Assembly: GCF_000761445.1 (NCBI RefSeq)
Contig: NZ_KN196470.1
Span: forward strand, 2,802,454 to 2,866,453
Source: Oleiagrimonas soli
Lineage (GTDB): Bacteria; Pseudomonadota; Gammaproteobacteria; Xanthomonadales; Rhodanobacteraceae
DNA: 64,000 bases
Reading direction: 5' to 3'
Shown here: positions 1-8,307 of the stretch, in pieces
Position numbering within the stretch: the first letter of the stretch is position 1
Layout: every line of letters begins with the position of its first letter
Made by a program: the position numbers and the translations under genes
The notes under the pieces: generated by a model
What the model was told of the DNA's origin: nothing
What the model saw: the letters and a program-made list of their open reading frames with translations, nothing else
The model's database searches: none

Positions 1-1115
1 CGGCCATTGCGCTTGGCCCGGTACAGCGCCCCATCGGCCATGCGCAGCGCCTCGTCCAGCGTCGCCTCGGCGCCCGGCCCGAGGGCGGCCACGCCGATGG
101 ATACCGTGACCTTCAGATCCGGCGCTTCGTCCGGCGGCGCCATCGCCGCGACCTCCACGCGCAAGCGCTCGGCCATCTTCAGCGCGCCATCGCGCGACGT
201 GGCCGGCAGCGCCAGCGCGAATTCCTCGCCGCCGATGCGACCGGCGATGTCGCCGCCGCGCAGGATGCCCTGCAGATGCGCGCCCAGGCGCGTCAGCACG
301 ATGTCGCCGACCGCATGCCCGTAGCGGTCGTTGATGCTTTTGAAATGATCGACGTCGAGCATCAACACCGCGACTTCCGACGTCGACACGGGCGCTTCGC
401 GCACGGCCGCCACGCGATCCTGGAATTCGCGCCGGTTGCAAAGCCCGGTGAGCACGTCGCGCGTGGCCAGATCCTGCAGCTGACGGGCGTAGCGCACGAT
501 GCGCCGGATCATCGGCCGGAAGATGCCCAGCGCCTCGAACAGCAACACCAGCAGAACGATGGCGAGAATCGCGTGCTGCAGCATCTCCATCCGCTGCAGA
601 TGCACCTCGCCCGCCTTGACGTGCACCGTGGCGACCGCATCCAGCCCGTCGGGCAATTGCTCGCGCGCCAGCGAGCGCAAGGCATCCAGCGCGCCGACGA
701 ACTGCGGATCGCCCGGCGCGCCCGTGTCGATGCGCTTGGCCAGGGCGATGAAACGCTCGATGTCCTGCCCCAGACCGTCGCGGTACAGCGCCAGCGCGCG
801 CGGCTTGCCGTAGGCCATGAACGACGCGCTGCCTTCGTCGCTCGACAGCAGCCGGTATTCCTTCTCGAACTGCGCCAGGCTGACGTGCAGAACCGCGTGC
901 GCCTGCGCCGAACCGTCGGCGTATTCATCGGCCATCTCGGCGATGCGCTCGGCCAGCACCACCTGACGCGTACTCATGGCGGCCACCGCGGCCGAACCGT
1001 CGTCTTCGCGCAGGACGCGGCCGAGGATCAGATGCGAGAACACCGTGCACACGGCAATCAGGCCGAGGGCGATGAGGTAACGATAGGTCAGCGCGCGGCT
1101 GGACAATCCGGTCAT
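1..1115 (-). CDS. Membrane-bound diguanylate cyclase (GGDEF), 3' end cut by window edge
   Basis: Predicted to make cyclic di-GMP from two GTP at the inner membrane. Reading leftward from ATG at 1115, 371 codons are open to the edge. An N-terminal membrane segment lies at about residues 12-31. A periplasmic helical region follows that resembles type IV pilus/PilJ-like sensor domains, then a second membrane segment at about 178-200, then a GGDEF domain. The active-site loop is GGEEF at residues 295-299. RGGD at 286-289, five residues upstream, fits the product-binding inhibitory I-site, so both activity and feedback control look intact. The visible C-terminus (AKRNGR) is close to the normal end of the domain, so only a few residues are missing. 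No EAL domain is visible. Confidence 0.9.
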   Translation of the reverse strand, partial: MTGLSSRALTYRYLIALGLIAVCTVFSHLILGRVLREDDGSAAVAAMSTRQVVLAERIAEMADEYADGSAQAHAVLHVSLAQFEKEYRLLSSDEGSASFMAYGKPRALALYRDGLGQDIERFIALAKRIDTGAPGDPQFVGALDALRSLAREQLPDGLDAVATVHVKAGEVHLQRMEMLQHAILAIVLLVLLFEALGIFRPMIRRIVRYARQLQDLATRDVLTGLCNRREFQDRVAAVREAPVSTSEVAVLMLDVDHFKSINDRYGHAVGDIVLTRLGAHLQGILRGGDIAGRIGGEEFALALPATSRDGALKMAERLRVEVAAMAPPDEAPDLKVTVSIGVAALGPGAEATLDEALRMADGALYRAKRNG

Positions 1116-1311
1116 GGGCGGGCAACAAAAAAGAGACGGCACCGGGCGCCGCATGCGCCGGGGAGAAACCGGCCCATGCCGTCGGGCATCCTCACCGACC
1201 TTCGCCCACGAATCGGGAACGCAGCATCGCGCTCCGCACCGGCCCGCATCCTGACGCCACCGGAAAGCGTTCGATCTTAGCGCCCGCGCCCGCCGACGGC
1301 ACCCCTCGGGG

Positions 1312-2139
1312 TCAATCGCCGTAGAGCGCCTTGCGCGGCGCGCCGCTGATCGAGGACGCCAACCTGGCCGCCTTCGACGGCGGCAACTCCTCGCGCAGCA
1401 GGGCGAACAGGCGCCGTCCCTCGGCCAATTGCGCTTCGGCGGCGTCGGCACAACCGGCCACCAGCAGCACGCATTCGCCGCGCTGCTGATCGGAGTCAGC
1501 CGCCACGCGCGCGGCGAGGGCGGCCAGCGGTTCGCCAAGCACGGTCTCGAACAGCTTGGTCAGCTCGCGCGCCAGCACGGCCTCGCGCTCATCGCCGAAG
1601 GCGGCGCGCATGTCGTCCAGCGTCTCGGCCACGCGATGCGGGGATTCGTAGAAGATCAGTGTGCGCGTCTCGGCCGCCAGCGCCTCCAACCGACTTCTGC
1701 GCGCACCGCGCTTGGCCGGCAGGAAGCCCTCGAACACGAAGCGGTCGCTGGGCAGCCCGGCGGCGGACAGCGCCGCGATCGCCGCGCACGCGCCGGGCAC
1801 GGGCGACACACGCACGCCGGCCGCGCGCGCCGCGCGTACCAGCCGGTAGCCCGGATCGCTGACCAGCGGCGTGCCGGCATCGGAGATCAGCGCCACGTCC
1901 TCGCCCTGCAACAGGCGCTCCACCAGCGCCTGCGCGATGGCGTCCTCGTTGTGCTCGTGCAGGGCCTTCAACGGCGTGTCGACGCCCAGGTGCGCAAGCA
2001 GCGGCCTGCTGTGCCGGGTGTCCTCGGCCGCGATCAGCGCGACCGAGCGCAGCACCTGAACGGCGCGCGCGGAGATGTCGTCGCGGTTGCCGATGGGGGT
2101 GGCGACGACGTGCAGGGTGCCGGGCGTAGCTTGATCCAT
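1312..2139 (-). CDS. rsmI: 16S rRNA (cytidine(1402)-2'-O)-methyltransferase RsmI
   Basis: SAM-dependent 2'-O-methylation of C1402 in 16S rRNA, by family knowledge. The protein carries the tetrapyrrole-methylase fold signatures VVATPIGN near the start, AAEDTRHS, ISDAGTPLVSDPGY and PGACAAIAALSAAGLPSDRF, then FEGFLPAK and FYESPHR. About 275 residues from ATG 2139 (MDQATPG) matches the family. An in-frame ATG at 2163 would add eight residues and cannot be excluded, because neither start has a clear Shine-Dalgarno sequence. It is divergent from lpoA, the classic rsmI<>lpoA arrangement of gammaproteobacteria. Confidence 0.95.
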   Translation of the reverse strand: MDQATPGTLHVVATPIGNRDDISARAVQVLRSVALIAAEDTRHSRPLLAHLGVDTPLKALHEHNEDAIAQALVERLLQGEDVALISDAGTPLVSDPGYRLVRAARAAGVRVSPVPGACAAIAALSAAGLPSDRFVFEGFLPAKRGARRSRLEALAAETRTLIFYESPHRVAETLDDMRAAFGDEREAVLARELTKLFETVLGEPLAALAARVAADSDQQRGECVLLVAGCADAAEAQLAEGRRLFALLREELPPSKAARLASSISGAPRKALYGD

Positions 2140-2167
2140 GTTCAAGACTGGGTACGGAGTCATCCGC

Positions 2168-2173
2168 TATGAT
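2168..2173 (+). promoter_or_regulatory. -10 box (TATGAT) candidate for the lpoA operon
   Basis: TATGAT lies 39 bases before the lpoA ATG in the short divergent rsmI/lpoA gap. No well-spaced TTGACA-like -35 is visible, so this is only a candidate. Confidence 0.35.
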
Positions 2174-2212
2174 CGCGCAAATCGCTGTGCAATGAATTTC
2201 TGAGGAACACGC

Positions 2213-4078
2213 ATGCGCACAATCCGTGCCCTGGGCCTGCTCGGCCTTCTGACGCTCGCCGGTTGCGCTACGGTCAGCGGCCCGACCCAACAACAGCAGG
2301 CGCAGTCCGCGCAGGTGATGCGACTGGAACGCCAGGGCCAGTACGCGCAGGCCGCGCAGGCCTACATGCAGTTGGCGGCGCAGAACGCCGGCTCGGGCAG
2401 TTACTTCCGCCTGCGCGCCGCCGAAGACTGGCGCCAGGAAGGCGACCTGGACAACGTCCAGCGCGCACTGGATGGCGTCACCCGCGGCCAGCTCTCCGCC
2501 AACGATCAGCAGCGCTACGATTTGCTGCAGGCCCAACTCGCGCTGAAGAACGGCGACACCCAACGTGCGCTTTCGCTGACCGCCGCGCCGGTCCACCACC
2601 TGCCCGCCGATCTGCAGCAGCGCACGCTGGAACTGCGCGCGCAGGCGCTGGAAGCCGCCGGCAAGCCGTACCAGGCCGCGCGCATCCGGGTGCAGATGGA
2701 CGCGCAGCTGCAAGGGCTGGACCAGGCCCAGAACGAACGCGAGATCGTGCGCCTGCTCGGCAGTCTCGGCGCCGACGCGCTGAAGCAGCGTCGCCAGACC
2801 CTGGCCGACGGCAGCCCGATGCAGACCTGGATCGACCAGGCCCTCCACCAGCTCGGCGCCGGCATGTCCAACGGCGCGCTGGACGCCAACCAGCCGGTTG
2901 GCACGGTGATGCCGGGCCAGCCGCAAGGTCAGGGCTACCGCAATCCGGGCAAGGTCGCCCTGCTGCTGCCGCTGACCGGCTCGCTGGCGCGCGCGGCGAC
3001 GCTGATCCGCGAGGGCTTCTTCACCGCCTACTTCAACGACAGCGTCGGCGGCCAGCACCGCCCGCAGGTCAAGGTCTACGACAGCGGCGGCACGCCGGCG
3101 CAGTCCGTGGCCGCCTACCAGCAGGCCGTGCAGGACGGCGCGCAGCAGATCATCGGGCCGCTGACCCGCGAGGACGTCGCCGCCGTCGTCGGCCAGGCCT
3201 CGCTGCCGGTGCCGGTGCTGGCGCTGAATCACCCCGACACCACCCGGGTGCCGCCGCCGGGCGTGAACGAATTCGGCCTGCTGCCGGAAACCGAAGGCGC
3301 CAGCGTCGCCGACCACATGCTGACGCAGGGACTGAAGCGCGCCTATGTCGTGGTGTCGACCGAGGACTTCGCGCAACGTGCCGGCCAGGCCTTCGCCCGC
3401 GAATTCACCGCCCAGGGCGGTCAGATCGTCGGCCAGCTGTCGCTGGACCCCAAGACCATCAACGTCAGCCAGCAGCTGGCGACCATCGCGCCGCCCGCCG
3501 CATCGGCGCGCGCCAGCACCGACAAGCAGGCCGCCGACGCCTACAACCAGCGCGTCGCCCAGCTGGAGAACGGCAGCGGCATCTTCATCAGCATGCGTCC
3601 GGAGCAGGCGCGCCTGGTGATGCCGCAGCTGCGCCTGGCGCAAATGCGGCAGCCGGTGTTCGCCACCTCGCACGTGTACGGCGGCTACGACAATCCCGAC
3701 GCCGACCGCGACCTCGACGGCGTGACCTTCTGCGATGCGCCGTGGCTGTTCGACGCCCAGCCGGGCCTGCCCTCGCGCAGCGCCATCGCCAACCTGCTGC
3801 CGGCGACCAGCGCCAGCGGCGCGCGCCTGTTCGCGTTCGGCATGGACGCCTGGTCGCTGACGCCGTATCTGGACTTCCTGCGCTCGCACCCGGGCAGTTA
3901 CGTGCCGGGCGCGACCGGTCAGCTGGTCGAAGACGACTTCGGCCGCATCCAGCGCGTGCTGACCTGGGCCCGTTTCGACAACGGCCTCGCTCGACCGCTG
4001 TCGGGCAGCCTCGACCTCGGCTCGCCCACCGACCAGACGCCGTCGGCCAGCGTGACGCCGGCCGCTGCCAGCCACTGA
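2213..4078 (+). CDS. lpoA: Penicillin-binding protein activator LpoA-like lipoprotein
   Basis: Outer-membrane lipoprotein that in enterics activates PBP1a. A 621-residue protein with a lipoprotein signal peptide ending in the lipobox LTLAGC (Cys at about residue 19). An N-terminal TPR-like helical region follows (about 30-230), rich in Gln/Ala. From about 245 a C-terminal periplasmic-binding-protein-like domain begins with GKVALLLPLTGSLARAA and contains LYGPLT-like QIIGPLTREDV. Its stop overlaps the yraN start by one base (TGATG), indicating translational coupling. The context rsmI<>lpoA-yraN supports the name. The assignment as PBP1a activator in this lineage is inferred from E. coli. Confidence 0.9.
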   Translation: MRTIRALGLLGLLTLAGCATVSGPTQQQQAQSAQVMRLERQGQYAQAAQAYMQLAAQNAGSGSYFRLRAAEDWRQEGDLDNVQRALDGVTRGQLSANDQQRYDLLQAQLALKNGDTQRALSLTAAPVHHLPADLQQRTLELRAQALEAAGKPYQAARIRVQMDAQLQGLDQAQNEREIVRLLGSLGADALKQRRQTLADGSPMQTWIDQALHQLGAGMSNGALDANQPVGTVMPGQPQGQGYRNPGKVALLLPLTGSLARAATLIREGFFTAYFNDSVGGQHRPQVKVYDSGGTPAQSVAAYQQAVQDGAQQIIGPLTREDVAAVVGQASLPVPVLALNHPDTTRVPPPGVNEFGLLPETEGASVADHMLTQGLKRAYVVVSTEDFAQRAGQAFAREFTAQGGQIVGQLSLDPKTINVSQQLATIAPPAASARASTDKQAADAYNQRVAQLENGSGIFISMRPEQARLVMPQLRLAQMRQPVFATSHVYGGYDNPDADRDLDGVTFCDAPWLFDAQPGLPSRSAIANLLPATSASGARLFAFGMDAWSLTPYLDFLRSHPGSYVPGATGQLVEDDFGRIQRVLTWARFDNGLARPLSGSLDLGSPTDQTPSASVTPAAASH

Positions 4079-4437
4079 TGCGCGCGACCGGCGACGCGTT
4101 CGAGGACCGCGCCCTGGCGCACCTCGAACGTGCCGGTCTGAAAGCGGTCGCACGCAACTTCCACACCCGCTTCGGCGAACTCGACCTGATCATGCGCGAC
4201 GGCGCGACACTGGTGTTCGTCGAGGTGCGCTACCGCCGCAGCCGCGGCTACGGCGGCGCCGCGATGTCGGTCACCGCACGCAAGCGCGAGCGGCTGGTGC
4301 GCGCCGCCGAAGGCTTCCTCGCCGCCCATCCCGAACACGCCGAGCGCGACTGCCGCTTCGACGTGATCGCCTTCGAGGGCGACGCCGAACGCCCCGACAC
4401 CGCCTGGCATCGCGCCGCCTTCGACGCCGGGACGTGA
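4078..4437 (+). CDS. yraN: YraN family protein (UPF0102, endonuclease-like fold)
   Basis: Small predicted PD-(D/E)xK-type nuclease-fold protein of unproven role, found next to lpoA in most gammaproteobacteria. A 119-residue product with the family signature GDAFEDRALAHLERAG near the start, then RNFHTRFGELDLIMRDG and VFVEVRYRRS, which supply the conserved E-D...E-x-R residues. It starts on the ATG that overlaps the lpoA stop and ends one base before the next gene, so it is the middle gene of a tight operon. The length is typical. Confidence 0.92.
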   Translation: MRATGDAFEDRALAHLERAGLKAVARNFHTRFGELDLIMRDGATLVFVEVRYRRSRGYGGAAMSVTARKRERLVRAAEGFLAAHPEHAERDCRFDVIAFEGDAERPDTAWHRAAFDAGT

Positions 4438-4438
4438 C

Positions 4439-5809
4439 ATGGCGCTGAGCGACACCTTCCTGAGCGAACTGCGTGCCGACCTGGGCGAAGCCAACCTGCG
4501 CACCGACCCGGCCGAGCGCCTGACCTACGGCTACGACAACTCCCGCCGCCAGGCGATGCCCGACGCCGTGGCTTTCCTCGACACGCACGAGCAGGCCGTC
4601 CGGCTGGTGCAACGGTGCCGCGCGCACCGCGTGCCGCTGATCGCGCGCGGTCGCGGCACCAACACCACCGGCGCCACGGTGCCGGTCGCCGGCGGCGTGG
4701 TGGCCAGCTTCGAGCGCATGAACCGCATCCTGCGCATCGATCCGGACAACCGCCTGGCGGTGGTCGAACCCGGCGTGCTCAACGGCGACCTGCAAACCGC
4801 ACTGGCGCCGCACGGCTTCTTCTGGCCGCCCGATCCGACCTCGTCGCCGTTCTGCTCGATCGGCGGCAACCTCGCCTGCAACGCCGCCGGGCCGCGCACG
4901 GTGAAGTACGGCAGCCCGCGCGAGAACACCCTCGGACTGCGCGCCGTGGCTGGCACCGGCGAGGCCTTCCGCTGCGGCGTGCAGACCAGCAAGGGCGCGA
5001 CCGGCTACGACCTCACGCGTTTGCTGATCGGCTCCGAGGGCACGTTGGCGCTGATCACCGAAGCCACGCTGAAACTGACGCCGAAACCGTCCGCCCTGCG
5101 CACGCTGCGCGCCACCTACGCCGATGTCGCCAGCGCCGCGCGCGCGGTGGCGCGGATCATGGCGCAGCCGGTCACGCCCTGCGCGCTGGAATTCATGGAC
5201 GGCACCGCGCTGAAGCTGGCGCGCGACCATGCCGGCGACAGCGTGCCCGCCGCCGGCGCGCTGCTGATGATCGAGGTCGACGGCGAACCCGATGCCCTGC
5301 CCGGCGCGGTCGAAGCCGTGTCGCGCGCCGCCCGCGGCGACGGCCTGCTCGACCTGCATGCCGCCGCTGACGCCGAGGAAGCGAAGACGCTGTGGGCCGC
5401 GCGCAAGGCGCTGTCGCCCGCGCAGCGCAAGCTGTCGCCGCACAAGATCAACGAGGACGTGGTGGTGCCGGTCAGCCGCCTGCCCGCGCTGGTCGCCGCC
5501 GTCGAGGCGCTGGCGCGCGAGCACGAGCTGCCCATCGTCAGCTTCGGTCACGCCGGCAACGGCAACCTGCACGTCAACCTGCTGCCGCGCGACGACGCCG
5601 AACTCAAGCGCGCCGAGCCGTGCCTGCGCAAGCTGTTCGAGACCGTCATCGCCCTCGACGGCACGCTGTCCGGCGAACACGGCATCGGCCTGGCCAAGCG
5701 CGACTTCATGCCGATGGCGCTCGGCGCGCAGACGCTCGAACTGATGCGCGGCATCCAGCGCAGCTTCGATCCGGACGGCATCATGAATCCGGGCAAGCTG
5801 CTGCCCTGA
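4439..5809 (+). CDS. FAD-linked oxidase, GlcD/D-2-hydroxyacid dehydrogenase type
   Basis: Flavoprotein of the PCMH/VAO family, which oxidises D-2-hydroxyacids such as D-lactate, glycolate or D-2-hydroxyglutarate. 456 residues. The N-terminal FAD-binding half contains RGRGTNTTGATVPVAGG (about 70-86) and CSIGGNLACNAAG. The C-terminal oxidase cap ends with GHAGNGNLHVN, SGEHGIG and DPDGIMNPGK, the usual metal/substrate-site motifs of the GlcD and D2HGDH group. ATG 4439 follows the yraN stop by one base, so it is co-transcribed. The exact substrate cannot be told from sequence. No iron-sulfur domain is fused. Confidence 0.88.
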   Translation: MALSDTFLSELRADLGEANLRTDPAERLTYGYDNSRRQAMPDAVAFLDTHEQAVRLVQRCRAHRVPLIARGRGTNTTGATVPVAGGVVASFERMNRILRIDPDNRLAVVEPGVLNGDLQTALAPHGFFWPPDPTSSPFCSIGGNLACNAAGPRTVKYGSPRENTLGLRAVAGTGEAFRCGVQTSKGATGYDLTRLLIGSEGTLALITEATLKLTPKPSALRTLRATYADVASAARAVARIMAQPVTPCALEFMDGTALKLARDHAGDSVPAAGALLMIEVDGEPDALPGAVEAVSRAARGDGLLDLHAAADAEEAKTLWAARKALSPAQRKLSPHKINEDVVVPVSRLPALVAAVEALAREHELPIVSFGHAGNGNLHVNLLPRDDAELKRAEPCLRKLFETVIALDGTLSGEHGIGLAKRDFMPMALGAQTLELMRGIQRSFDPDGIMNPGKLLP

Positions 5810-5951
5810 ACGTCACCCGCAAGCATGATCGAAACGGCGTGCCCCCTCGTCGCGAATCTAACGTTTCCGGCATGTTCGCTGCATCGAACGCGGAGTTCGG
5901 CGCCCTCACGCAGCGAGGGTCATTCGATCGTGAGCAGACAGACGCCGTCCT

Positions 5952-7073
5952 TCACTCACGGAAAAGCGCGACCACGCCCCACGGCGCGGTCGCATCGAAG
6001 AACCGCTCCAGATTGCGCGCACTCCGACGGGCAACCTCGGCGCTGCGCGGGAAAAGACGCGCTTCATACGCCCGGAAAGCCGCTTCGACATCGCCGCGAT
6101 GCATGCACATCGCCCGCGCGAGTTCCGCGCCGTCGTGCATGGCAAGGTTGGCGCCTTCGCCGGCAAACGGCGACATCAGGTGCGCTGCGTCGCCCAGCAG
6201 GGTCACGCCCGGCACCCGCGGCCAACGATGTTCGACGGGAAGCGCATGGATCGGCCGCAGGACGGGATCGACCTCGCCGTCCGCGATCAGGGATACCAGA
6301 GCGGGCGCCCAGTCCGCGAAGGCCCGGGCCACGGTCGCCATGCCGTCCTTCGCTCCGCTGACATCGATCGACTCGAACCATGCCTCGGCCCGGTTCAGCG
6401 CCGCATAGACGTGCAACGAGCCTTCCGCGTATCGGTGCGCCAGAATGCCTTGCCCGGGCGCAACCGCCATGAGCGTGCCCTCGCCGACGATGTCCGCGCT
6501 GGCCTTGTGGCGAATCGGTACATCGAAAAGCATGGTTTCGATGAAGCAGGTACCGCTGTAGACCGGCTTCGCCTGCGAAACCATGGGGCGGACCTTCGAC
6601 CACGCCCCGTCGGCGCCGACCAGGACGTCGACGACACGCGTCGACCCGTCGGCGAAGGTGATTTCATGCCGACCGTGGCCGGCAGCCGCGACGGACACCG
6701 CCTTGCGGCCCCACTCGATCACACCGGACGGAAGGGCGTCGATCAACAATTGCCGCAACGCGCCGCGATCGACCTCGGGACGCTTGACGGCATGCCCGTC
6801 CGGCATGTCGAGCAGTATCCGGCCGTGCTTGTCGACGACGCGCTTGGCATCTTCGCCGGGACGCACGAGTCCGCGGAAGGCCTCGAACAGTCCGGCCTCC
6901 CTGAGCGCGGCCTGGCCGCTGTGTTCGTGGATGTCGAGCAGGCCGCCCTGCGATCTCGCGTCGGGCGAAGCTTCCGCTTCGTAGATCGTCACGCGCATGC
7001 CGTGCATGGCCAGGATGCGAGCCAGCGTGAGTCCGCCCAGTCCGGCACCGACGATGGTGATGGTGTGTTGCAT
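5952..7073 (-). CDS. TetX-like FAD-dependent monooxygenase
   Basis: Class A flavoprotein monooxygenase, 373 residues. Start ATG 7073 (MQHTIT) has a good ribosome site (AAAGGAG). It has the dinucleotide motif GAGLGG at residues 9-14, acidic end of beta-2 at [33 protein letters not shown], and the FAD-ribityl motif [16 protein letters not shown]. The stretch around LDIHEHSGQ and the GDAAHLMxPFAGxG block follow the tetracycline-destructase TetX group more closely than phenol hydroxylases. The substrate is unknown, and resistance to tetracyclines is only a possibility. It is monocistronic, and no regulator lies beside it. Confidence 0.85.
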   Translation of the reverse strand: MQHTITIVGAGLGGLTLARILAMHGMRVTIYEAEASPDARSQGGLLDIHEHSGQAALREAGLFEAFRGLVRPGEDAKRVVDKHGRILLDMPDGHAVKRPEVDRGALRQLLIDALPSGVIEWGRKAVSVAAAGHGRHEITFADGSTRVVDVLVGADGAWSKVRPMVSQAKPVYSGTCFIETMLFDVPIRHKASADIVGEGTLMAVAPGQGILAHRYAEGSLHVYAALNRAEAWFESIDVSGAKDGMATVARAFADWAPALVSLIADGEVDPVLRPIHALPVEHRWPRVPGVTLLGDAAHLMSPFAGEGANLAMHDGAELARAMCMHRGDVEAAFRAYEARLFPRSAEVARRSARNLERFFDATAPWGVVALFRE

Positions 7074-7596
7074 GTTCAGCGCTCCTTTCGCCGCGCCAGC
7101 ACGCACAAGCGCTGACGACGGCATCGGTCCGGCAGGTGCCGGAGAGTCATGAGGGAGACGCTGGCCGAAGCATGCAGAACGCATGTCCGACGTATGCGCG
7201 ATGACGGGTTCGCCGCAAAAGGCCGTCGCCGTCATCGTTTTTCGCGACCGAATCAAGCCTAGATCATGGCATCGAGGCAAACAACACCGGACACGTGCGC
7301 AACGGCCCGCCTCTTTTCGCCCATTGCTCGTCCGGCCGACTGCGCAGTCCTTGTCGTGGCCGCGCGATACCTTTCGTCGACCAAGGCATGCATCGCATCG
7401 ATGACGCAAGGCCCGACCTGCCGGCAGACCTCGTGCGCGTGGACGAGCGACACTTGCGCATCGCGCCCGACCGTCGATGCATGGCGCCTCGGCCCGAACG
7501 CGTTCGCGCATCGAGGTCCGCCTCGATTCATGGCATTGCGCACAACCGCCCGCATCGGAGTTAGGCTTGCCATGCCGTACCCGCACGGACCGCACC
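7074..7596. other. Intergenic stretch without a convincing gene
   Basis: 523 bases between the TetX-like gene and the glycosylase-family gene. A minus-strand frame of about 116 codons is open at 7259-7609, but it has no ribosome site and no recognisable family. The only structure seen is a terminator-like hairpin at 7199-7242, listed separately. Confidence 0.5.
7199..7242 (+). terminator. Terminator-like hairpin without an upstream gene on its strand
   Basis: Nine-base arms CGATGACGG (7199-7207) and CCGTCATCG (7229-7237) are followed directly by TTTTT (7238-7242). No plus-strand gene ends nearby. It might therefore belong to an unannotated transcript, or be chance. Confidence 0.35.
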
Positions 7597-8205
7597 ATGA
7601 GCCGAACATCGAACGACATCGCGAATCGCATGGACGTCCTGCTCAACGACATCCGTGCCTGCCGCCTGTGCGAAGCACACCTGCCGATGGGGCCTCGCCC
7701 CGTGCTGCAAGCGGCGGCAGATGCGCGCCTGCTGATCGTCGGCCAGGCGCCGGGGCGGCGCGTGCACGAGAGCGGCGTGCCGTTCGACGATCCAAGCGGC
7801 GAGCGCCTGCGCGACTGGCTGGGCATCGACCGCGATGCGTTCTACGACCCGCATCGCGTCGCCATCGTGCCGATGGGCTTCTGCTACCCCGGCACCGGCC
7901 GCAGCGGCGATCTGCCGCCGCGTCCGGAATGCGCGCCGACCTGGCACCCGCGCGTGCTGCCGCTGCTGGGCGCGATCCGCCTGACCTTGGTCATCGGCCA
8001 GTACGCGCAGACCGCCCTGCTCGGCGACGCGCGCGGCGCCAACCTCACCGCCACCGTGCAGGACTGGCGCACGCATCTCGAACACGACCGCCTGCCGCTG
8101 CCGCATCCCAGCCCCCGCAACAACCGCTGGCTGAAACAGAACCCGTGGTTCGCCGACGAACTGCTTCCGGTGCTGCGTCAGCGCGTCGCCGACGCCCTGG
8201 CCTGA
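7597..8205 (+). CDS. Uracil-DNA glycosylase superfamily protein
   Basis: 202-residue member of the UDG fold (PF03167-like), predicted to remove deaminated bases from DNA. Motif 1 is [20 protein letters not shown] (about residues 48-67). The second catalytic-site motif HPSPRNN lies near residue 170. An N-terminal CRLCEAH motif has two cysteines but not the four of family-4 iron-sulfur enzymes. Start ATG 7597 gives the MSRTSND N-terminus. An upstream extension in frame has no support. It stands alone, and the base specificity is not predictable. Confidence 0.8.
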   Translation: MSRTSNDIANRMDVLLNDIRACRLCEAHLPMGPRPVLQAAADARLLIVGQAPGRRVHESGVPFDDPSGERLRDWLGIDRDAFYDPHRVAIVPMGFCYPGTGRSGDLPPRPECAPTWHPRVLPLLGAIRLTLVIGQYAQTALLGDARGANLTATVQDWRTHLEHDRLPLPHPSPRNNRWLKQNPWFADELLPVLRQRVADALA

Positions 8206-8307
8206 GGCCGGCCCGCGGCTTGCCGTTCTCGCAAGCCTTCCTCTACTCTGCGAAAGTTTGATGGCCTTGGGGCGGTTCCCGCGGCCGACACGCGGGGGAC
8301 GCGCACC

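Noticed and set aside
1116-1311. Possible RNase P RNA gene next to rsmI, as in Pseudomonas
   Set aside because: The gap is under 200 bases and lacks the conserved RNase P RNA core. Only a weak hairpin with a T-run near 1130-1165 was seen.
1589-4153. Very long antisense frames opposite lpoA and similar long frames elsewhere (for example opposite the permeases and ppc)
   Set aside because: They lie opposite well-supported genes, are rich in Arg/Ala/Gly/His repeats, have no domain motifs, and result from high GC at third codon positions.
7259-7609. Open minus-strand frame of 116 codons between the TetX-like and glycosylase genes
   Set aside because: No ribosome site and no family resemblance, and it overlaps the start of the glycosylase gene. 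In GC-rich DNA long antisense frames are common.
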